A stretch of 17,890 nt of DNA, from contig DUOU01000109.1 in NCBI GenBank assembly GCA_012838685.1, forward strand, positions 1-17,890, in the 5' to 3' direction. Source of the stretch: Bacteroidota bacterium (lineage in GTDB: Bacteria; Bacteroidota; Bacteroidia; Bacteroidales; VadinHA17). Made by a program: the position numbers and the translations under genes. Below, one piece after another: positions 13,194-17,890 of this stretch; the stretch's first letter is position 1; each line of letters begins with the position of its first letter. Below the pieces are notes generated by a model that saw nothing but the letters and a program-made list of their open reading frames with translations, was not told the DNA's origin and did no database searches.

Positions 13194-13565
13194 ATGAGGG
13201 TAAAAAAAGATGAGACCGACGCCTTGTTGGATAGCGCGATAGAGGGAATTTTCGAGAAAAAAGGAAGTGATGTTGTAAAAGTTGATTTGAGGAAACTGGA
13301 AAACAGGATTGCCGATTATTTTATCATATGTCATGGAAAATCTACAACTCAGGTAGATTCAATTGCTGACTCGGTCGAAGATAGTGTAAGGATAAATATC
13401 GGGGAGAAACCGTTTAACGTCGAAGGAAGAAAAAATTGCTATTGGGTGCTGCTTGACTATGGCAACGTGTTGGTACATGTTTTTATTGAGGAATACCGAA
13501 ATTTCTATGATCTCGAATCTTTGTGGGCTGATGCGGACATAGAGAAATTAGAGGATAAAAAATAA
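13194..13565 (+). CDS. rsfS: Ribosome silencing factor (RsfS/Iojap family)
   Basis: Binds ribosomal protein L14 (uL14) on the large subunit and prevents subunit joining when nutrients are short. At 123 residues it fits the family. Conserved parts are the VVKVDLRKLENRIADYFIICHGKSTTQVDSIADSVED region (about 27-63, with the ADYF/IICHG core), the GRKNCYWVLLDYGNVLVHVF segment, and the terminal YNLE-like FYDLESLWADA. I placed the start at the ATG rather than the TTG one codon earlier. It is the first gene of the run leading into ftsH after 12 nt; this rsfS-ftsH order beside birA recurs in Bacteroidota. Confidence 0.94.
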   Translation: MRVKKDETDALLDSAIEGIFEKKGSDVVKVDLRKLENRIADYFIICHGKSTTQVDSIADSVEDSVRINIGEKPFNVEGRKNCYWVLLDYGNVLVHVFIEEYRNFYDLESLWADADIEKLEDKK

Positions 13566-13577
13566 TTAATTAATCTA

Positions 13578-15761
13578 ATGGCGGAAGAAAACGAAAATAG
13601 ACAACAAAATAAAGGTTCAAATATGTCTGAACATAATCCCGATAGCATGAATGGCGGGGGAAATCAGCCTTTGAACAGTGATGGGAACAAACCAAAGACC
13701 CCACAGTTCAACAGTAATTGGATTTTTGCCGGCGTAGCCCTGGTGTTGATCGCTGTTCAGCTCTTGTTCAACAATAAGCCTGTGGAAAGGACTTCGATGA
13801 ACGAGATAAAGGATATGATCGCGAACCGTGATATTGACAGGCTTGTGATCGTAAACAAAGAGCAGGTCCAGATATATCTAAACGATGCCGCTTTGGAATC
13901 GGGTCGTTATGATAACCTGACACAGGGCAGTCGTCCTACAGTTTTTCAGGCCGATAGGCCCGATTTTATCTCCAATATAGGAGATATCGCTATTTTTGAA
14001 AATTTACTGCAGGAGACCCAGAAATCGGCCGGCTACACCGAGAAGGAGTTGATATATCCGGAGTATGTGACGCAAAAGAACTATTTTGCCGAGGTACTCT
14101 CGTGGATTCTTTTGCCTCTGCTGCTGATTCTGTTTTGGGTATTCATGATGCGCAGGATGGCCGGGGGGCCAGGTGCCGGTGGTGGCATATTCAGTGTTGG
14201 CAAAGCCAAAGCCCAGATTTTTGACAGGGATTCGAACGTTAAGATAAATTTCAATGACGTGGCCGGACTTGCCGAGGCCAAAACGGAGGTGATGGAGATA
14301 GTGGATTTTCTCAAAAATCCGAAGAAATATACCAGGCTTGGAGGTAAAATCCCAAAAGGCGCATTATTGGTTGGGCCTCCGGGAACCGGCAAGACCCTTT
14401 TGGCGAAAGCTGTGGCGGGAGAGGCGAATGTGCCGTTTTTCTCGATTTCAGGGTCAGATTTCGTGGAGATGTTTGTTGGTGTTGGAGCTTCCCGTGTCAG
14501 GGATCTTTTTAAGCAGGCAAAGGAGAAAGCCCCCTGTATAGTCTTTATCGATGAGATTGATGCGGTTGGTCGCGCTCGCGGCAAAAACGCCAATTTTGGA
14601 TCCAACGATGAACGCGAAAATACGTTGAACCAGCTTCTCACCGAGATGGACGGATTCGGAACAAACCTTGGGGTAATCATTCTTGCGGCCACTAACCGGG
14701 CAGATGTGCTTGATAGGGCCTTGCTCAGGGCGGGAAGATTTGACCGGCAGATACACGTTGAGCTACCAGACCTTACGGAGAGAGAGGAGATATTTAACGT
14801 ACACCTACGACCGATCAAACTGGAGGAGGATTTCGATGTTGCCTTTATGGCGAAACAGACTCCGGGTTTTTCGGGAGCCGATATCGCCAACGTATGTAAT
14901 GAGGCCGCCCTTATCGCGGCACGTAAAAATAAAAAGGTGGTGGAAATGCAGGACTTTTTGGATGCGGTGGACAGAATTGTAGGAGGGCTTGAGAGAAAAA
15001 CAAAAATTATTTCACCGGAAGAAAAAAGAGCAGTTGCTTTCCATGAAGCGGGACATGCCACTGCTAGCTGGTTTTTGGAACATGCCAGTCCTCTGGTCAA
15101 GGTGACTATAATACCTAGGGGAAGATCGCTGGGCGCCGCATGGTATTTGCCGGAAGAGAGACAGCTTACCACCTGTGAACAGATGTTGGATGAGATGGCT
15201 TGCGCGTTGGCCGGGAGAGCCGCTGAAGAACTTGTCTTCGGTAAGATATCGACGGGCGCGTTGAACGATCTGGAAAAAGTCACCAAACAGGCTTACGCTA
15301 TGGTCGCCTATTTTGGCATGAACGATAAATTGGGTAATATCAGTTTCTATGATTCCTCTGGGGGCAATGAGTATGGGTTTACAAAACCTTATAGCGAAAG
15401 GACAGCTGAACTCATTGATCAGGAGTCAAAAAAAATAATCCATGAAGCTTACGAGAGAGCCAAAGATATTTTGAGGGGAAACATGGAGGGTTTGACACAA
15501 CTGGCCAACAAACTTCTTGAAGAGGAGGTTATTTTCAGCGAAGATCTCGTAAAGATTTTCGGCAAGAGAAAAGCGGATATTCTCAAGGAGGAGAGGGAAG
15601 CAAAAGAAAACGCGAAAAAAAAGGAGAAAAAAACGGAAGACAAGAACGGGGAAACCGCGGGCGAAACCGCAAATGAGACTGCGAACGAATCTGGGAACGA
15701 AACTACTATTCAAACAGATGAACCTGACAATGGTGATCCGGCAGCGGAACTTAAACAATAA
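13578..15761 (+). CDS. ftsH: ATP-dependent zinc metalloprotease FtsH
   Basis: Membrane-anchored AAA+ protease that extracts and degrades damaged membrane proteins and short-lived cytoplasmic ones. It has 727 residues. A polar N-terminal tail (1-45) precedes transmembrane helix 1 (about 48-64), a periplasmic domain and helix 2 (about 173-191). The AAA+ domain has Walker A GPPGTGKT (266-273), pore residues FVG (299-301), Walker B VFIDEID (322-328) and the second region of homology with arginines 384/387/390. The zinc site is HEAGH (489-493) with Asp564 as third ligand. All catalytic residues are intact. The C-terminal tail (about 665-727) is lysine/glutamate rich, then carries short acidic repeats. 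cdsA begins 12 nt after the stop, so lipid synthesis and FtsH are probably co-expressed. Confidence 0.98.
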   Translation: MAEENENRQQNKGSNMSEHNPDSMNGGGNQPLNSDGNKPKTPQFNSNWIFAGVALVLIAVQLLFNNKPVERTSMNEIKDMIANRDIDRLVIVNKEQVQIYLNDAALESGRYDNLTQGSRPTVFQADRPDFISNIGDIAIFENLLQETQKSAGYTEKELIYPEYVTQKNYFAEVLSWILLPLLLILFWVFMMRRMAGGPGAGGGIFSVGKAKAQIFDRDSNVKINFNDVAGLAEAKTEVMEIVDFLKNPKKYTRLGGKIPKGALLVGPPGTGKTLLAKAVAGEANVPFFSISGSDFVEMFVGVGASRVRDLFKQAKEKAPCIVFIDEIDAVGRARGKNANFGSNDERENTLNQLLTEMDGFGTNLGVIILAATNRADVLDRALLRAGRFDRQIHVELPDLTEREEIFNVHLRPIKLEEDFDVAFMAKQTPGFSGADIANVCNEAALIAARKNKKVVEMQDFLDAVDRIVGGLERKTKIISPEEKRAVAFHEAGHATASWFLEHASPLVKVTIIPRGRSLGAAWYLPEERQLTTCEQMLDEMACALAGRAAEELVFGKISTGALNDLEKVTKQAYAMVAYFGMNDKLGNISFYDSSGGNEYGFTKPYSERTAELIDQESKKIIHEAYERAKDILRGNMEGLTQLANKLLEEEVIFSEDLVKIFGKRKADILKEEREAKENAKKKEKKTEDKNGETAGETANETANESGNETTIQTDEPDNGDPAAELKQ
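15651..15707 (+). repeat. Degenerate 12-nt tandem repeat in the ftsH 3' end
   Basis: About five units of a 12-base repeat encode ETAG-ETAN-ETAN-ESGN-ETT (residues 692-709). The reading frame is kept because the unit is a multiple of three. It forms an acidic, probably disordered tail and could vary in copy number between strains. Confidence 0.6.
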
Positions 15762-15773
15762 TTTTTTGATTGA

Positions 15774-16616
15774 GTGAAAGAGTTGATTAAAAGAACCGTT
15801 ACAGGCGCTGCGATCGTCTTGTTTGTCTTGGGGGGGTTTTGGCTCCATTATATCTCGTTTTGTATAACTGGGTTGATAATTATGATCGGTGCCCAGCTTG
15901 AGTATTACAGGATGATTCAGTACACCGGCATTAAACCTCAAACAGTTACAGGTATTATAGCCGGAGTGGTTACCTATCTGTTGTCGACTGTGGTGGCGTC
16001 GGGTTTGTTGCCAATGGATTCACTTGTGCTTGTCGTTCCGGTCCTAGTGATTATAATGATAATAGAACTATACAGGAAACAGGAAAAGCCTTTCCAGTCG
16101 CTTGCCTACACCTTCTTTCCGATGTGCTATGTAGTGGTGCCTATCTCTCTTTTTCCCTTTTCCGCGTTTCTGGAAGAAGGTCTCAGTCCATTGATAGTAA
16201 GTGATGTGGTGGTTTTTTCTCCGGGGATAGTGATAGGATTCTTTATCTTGTTGTGGACCAATGATACATGCGCCTACTTAATTGGAACAAAATTTGGGAA
16301 ACACAGGCTTATGGAGAGAATTTCGCCCAAAAAGTCATGGGAAGGTTTTTTTGGCGGACTTGTTTGTACTTTGTTGGTATCTTGGCTTTTGTCCGATCTG
16401 CTGGGCGTTGTAAATACGAAAATATGGATGCTGATAGCTTTGATAGTCGTTATATTCGGAACTTACGGTGATTTGACCGAATCGATGCTCAAAAGAAGTA
16501 TCGGTGTAAAGGATTCCGGTTCAATAATGCCCGGACATGGCGGTTTTTTGGATAGGTTCGATAGTTCACTGTTATCTTTTCCCATAGTTTATCTGGTGTT
16601 TTTGTTTTTAGGATAA
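15774..16616 (+). CDS. cdsA: Phosphatidate cytidylyltransferase (CDP-diacylglycerol synthase)
   Basis: Makes CDP-diacylglycerol from phosphatidic acid and CTP in the inner membrane, the branch point for all phospholipids. It has 280 residues with about eight hydrophobic helices. The start is GTG, 12 nt after ftsH; the first in-frame ATG would cut deep into the membrane domain. The diagnostic CDP-DAG synthase signature is complete at residues 237-263: Ser237, Lys240-Arg241, Lys246-Asp247, His255-Gly-Gly and Asp260-Arg-Phe-Asp263. The upstream SPKKSWEGFFGG segment (184-195) is also typical. psd follows after a single base, so two steps on the route to phosphatidylethanolamine are coupled; the intervening phosphatidylserine synthase is not in the window. 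Confidence 0.96.
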   Translation: MKELIKRTVTGAAIVLFVLGGFWLHYISFCITGLIIMIGAQLEYYRMIQYTGIKPQTVTGIIAGVVTYLLSTVVASGLLPMDSLVLVVPVLVIIMIIELYRKQEKPFQSLAYTFFPMCYVVVPISLFPFSAFLEEGLSPLIVSDVVVFSPGIVIGFFILLWTNDTCAYLIGTKFGKHRLMERISPKKSWEGFFGGLVCTLLVSWLLSDLLGVVNTKIWMLIALIVVIFGTYGDLTESMLKRSIGVKDSGSIMPGHGGFLDRFDSSLLSFPIVYLVFLFLG

Positions 16617-16617
16617 A

Positions 16618-17280
16618 ATGAGATATATACATAAAGAGGGTCGTAAAATTCTTTTCTTGGGATTTGTATTGTTGGTGACGATAAATTTTGTCGCCGTGTT
16701 CGCGATTTCCAATCTCTCTGTTACCCGATGGGTAGTTGCTGCCGTATCGGCACTCTTCTTTGTCTTTTTGCTGTTTTTCTTCAGATCTCCAAAACGCGAG
16801 TTGGAGCCGATATCCAATAAGATTTTTGCTCCGGCCGATGGAAAGATTGTGGTTATTGAGGCTACCGAGGAGAGGGAGTATTTTAAGGACAGAAGGCTCC
16901 AGATATCCATATTTATGTCGCCTTTCAATATGCATAGCAATAAATATCCCGTATCCGGGAAAATCAAGTTTATAAATTACCATCCGGGCAACAAAATGGT
17001 GGCATGGAATCCCAAATCATCTTCATTGAACGAGAGGAGCACGGTTGTTATAGAGATGGTGTCGGGCACGGAGATTCTGGTCAGACAAATCGCGGGAGCG
17101 GTGGCACGCAGAATAGTTACATATTCTGAACTGGGCGAAGAGGTTGTTCAGGGCGATGAACTGGGTTTTATTAAGTTTGGCTCAAGAGTTGATGTCTTCC
17201 TGCCTGAAGGCACAAAGATAAAGGTGGATATGTTCCAGAAAGTCAGGGCAAACAAAACTATCATAGCCGAATTGGGGTAA
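16618..17280 (+). CDS. psd: Phosphatidylserine decarboxylase (short, pyruvoyl-dependent family)
   Basis: Converts phosphatidylserine to phosphatidylethanolamine at the inner membrane. At 220 residues it belongs to the short Psd class. Two N-terminal hydrophobic helices (about 10-31 and 36-55) are followed by FFRSPKRE and the catalytic core. The core has APADGK (71-76, Asp74), MSPFNMHSNKYPVSG (100-114, His106), and the self-cleavage site Gly188-Ser189 in IKFGSRVDVFLP, where Ser189 becomes the pyruvoyl group of the alpha chain. The ATG lies one base after the cdsA stop. The operon ends with a strong hairpin terminator shared with hsp20. Confidence 0.95.
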   Translation: MRYIHKEGRKILFLGFVLLVTINFVAVFAISNLSVTRWVVAAVSALFFVFLLFFFRSPKRELEPISNKIFAPADGKIVVIEATEEREYFKDRRLQISIFMSPFNMHSNKYPVSGKIKFINYHPGNKMVAWNPKSSSLNERSTVVIEMVSGTEILVRQIAGAVARRIVTYSELGEEVVQGDELGFIKFGSRVDVFLPEGTKIKVDMFQKVRANKTIIAELG

Positions 17281-17305
17281 AAACGAAAAAAAACAGCATA
17301 TACAA

Positions 17306-17346
17306 AAGAGGCTGCCCCGATTTCTGGGACAGCCTCTTCTTTTTTG
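17306..17346. terminator. Bidirectional terminator between psd and hsp20
   Basis: AAGAGGCTG plus CCC (17306-17317) pairs with GGG and CAGCCTCTT (17326-17338), with one bulged A and an eight-base loop. On the plus strand TCTTTTTT follows. On the minus strand the hairpin is followed by TTGTATATGCTGTTTTTTTT, so it serves both converging genes. Confidence 0.85.
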
Positions 17347-17362
17347 TTTCATCCAGTTCGGT

Positions 17363-17785
17363 TTATGAGATCGAGATCTTACGATTCCTGCTGACTTTAT
17401 CCTCCTTTGCCTTTGGAATTTCAACGTTAAGAATGCCATCCTTGTAGGAAGCCTTGATATCTTCAACCTTCACGTTTTCGGGCAGATAAAAACTTCTGCA
17501 GAATGAGGTGTAACTGAATTCTTTTCTCTTGTAACCCTCTTTTTCCTCCTCTACTTCATTTTTCACTTCGGAAGAGATGGTCAGAACATCGTCGTTAACC
17601 TCAATTTTGAAATCGCTTTTCTTCATTCCCGGTACTGCCAGTTCAAGGGCGAAGTTTTTTTCGCATTCCTTGATATTTACCGCCGGCAATGTGCCGGATT
17701 TGCCCGTTGAGTCGAAAAATAGGCTATCGTCAAAAAGATTCGATAAAAACGGACTGTAACTTCTTTTGTAAAATGTTGGTAACAT
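17363..17785 (-). CDS. Small heat shock protein, Hsp20/alpha-crystallin family
   Basis: ATP-independent holdase chaperone that binds unfolding proteins in the cytoplasm. It has 140 residues. A short N-terminal arm (MLPTFYKRSYSPFLSNLFDD) precedes the alpha-crystallin domain (about 35-125), with VNIKECEKNFALELAVPG (36-53) and the diagnostic KDGILNVEIPK (115-125). The C-terminal ISI at 137-139 is the IXI oligomerisation motif. The start is supported by AGGAGG on the minus strand nine bases upstream. It is convergent with psd and stands alone. Induction by heat or stress is expected for the family; inverted repeats upstream (17823-17872) may be part of its control. Confidence 0.95.
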   Translation of the reverse strand: MLPTFYKRSYSPFLSNLFDDSLFFDSTGKSGTLPAVNIKECEKNFALELAVPGMKKSDFKIEVNDDVLTISSEVKNEVEEEKEGYKRKEFSYTSFCRSFYLPENVKVEDIKASYKDGILNVEIPKAKEDKVSRNRKISIS

Positions 17786-17800
17786 AATAATTTTCCTCCT
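17785..17800 (-). promoter_or_regulatory. Strong Shine-Dalgarno sequence of hsp20
   Basis: AGGAGG at 17795-17800 (minus strand) is separated by nine bases from the ATG. Almost all other starts in this window have A/T-rich upstream sequence without such a site, so this gene stands out. A weak -7-like TAAGTTTA lies upstream at 17811-17818. Confidence 0.7.
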
Positions 17801-17822
17801 ATATTTTAGTTAAACTTAAATT

Positions 17823-17872
17823 TTGTGGTTAAACCCACTACTCCTACCACAATTGATGTACCATTATCAATT
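17823..17872 (-). repeat. Overlapping inverted repeats upstream of hsp20
   Basis: TTGTGGT (17823-17829) is the perfect complement of ACCACAA (17846-17852), and AATTGAT (17851-17857) of ATCAATT (17866-17872). The two dyads share two bases and so compete. Neither is the CIRCE heat-shock operator (TTAGCACTC-N9-GAGTGCTAA). They may be an operator or folds in a long mRNA leader. Confidence 0.4.
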
Positions 17873-17890
17873 TACCGACAAAATGACAGA

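Noticed and set aside
14081..15286. 401-residue open frame on the minus strand
   Set aside because: It is the antisense shadow of ftsH: low-complexity Ser/Ala/Pro-rich translation, no motifs, and FtsH is intact on the other strand.
17786..17890. RNA thermometer sequestering the hsp20 Shine-Dalgarno
   Set aside because: I find no CCTCC-like or fourU segment in the upstream minus strand able to pair with AGGAGG; the upstream dyads do not include it.
1..17890. CRISPR arrays, insertion sequences, toxin-antitoxin or defence genes
   Set aside because: No regularly spaced repeats, transposase motifs or small paired genes of these types were found on either strand.

Overview
This window looks like an ordinary housekeeping stretch of a Bacteroidota chromosome, most likely order Bacteroidales. 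The evidence is a PorQ protein of the type IX secretion system, the gene order porQ-cmk-ispH, the order rsfS-ftsH-cdsA-psd beside a monofunctional biotin ligase, and a zinc-ligand-free (type B) ribosomal protein L31. Repeated -7 elements of the Bacteroidota form TAnnTTTG lie in front of genes, and Shine-Dalgarno sequences are nearly absent. Base composition is moderate, with frequent ATA (Ile) and AGG/AGA (Arg) codons throughout. I see no insertion sequence, prophage, CRISPR array or defence island.

Left part (1-4485, all minus strand, read right to left): an EamA-family transporter, porQ, cmk, ispH and a DUF362-type protein with two [4Fe-4S] motifs that runs off the left edge. The genes are separated by 18-19 nt or overlap (4 nt and 11 nt), so they look like one operon, with a possible internal promoter directly at porQ. 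An iron-sulphur protein immediately downstream of ispH, a reductive [4Fe-4S] enzyme, suggests a possible redox partner.

Centre (4486-8075): a plus-strand low-specificity threonine aldolase with a clear promoter and a structured 3' region, and a minus-strand tRNA-His with a textbook Bacteroidota promoter. These are followed by a polysaccharide flippase-like membrane protein that starts with TTG, and rpmE2 (L31 type B) with a Fur-like dyad over its -33 box and a leader hairpin.

Right part (8076-17890): lon, coaD, a minus-strand Nudix hydrolase, pyrE, a minus-strand birA that appears to lack its C-terminal domain, then the tight plus-strand run rsfS-ftsH-cdsA-psd. That run covers ribosome silencing, membrane protein quality control and two steps of phospholipid synthesis. 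It ends at a strong bidirectional terminator shared with a convergent hsp20 gene, which has an unusually strong Shine-Dalgarno sequence and upstream inverted repeats. Lon, FtsH and Hsp20 together give the region a protein quality control flavour.

I did not find a clearly new multi-gene system. The most useful leads are regulatory (an 18-bp perfect palindrome between birA and rsfS, the L31 control region, alternative RNA pairings after the threonine aldolase), the DUF362-IspH pairing, and the shortened biotin ligase.
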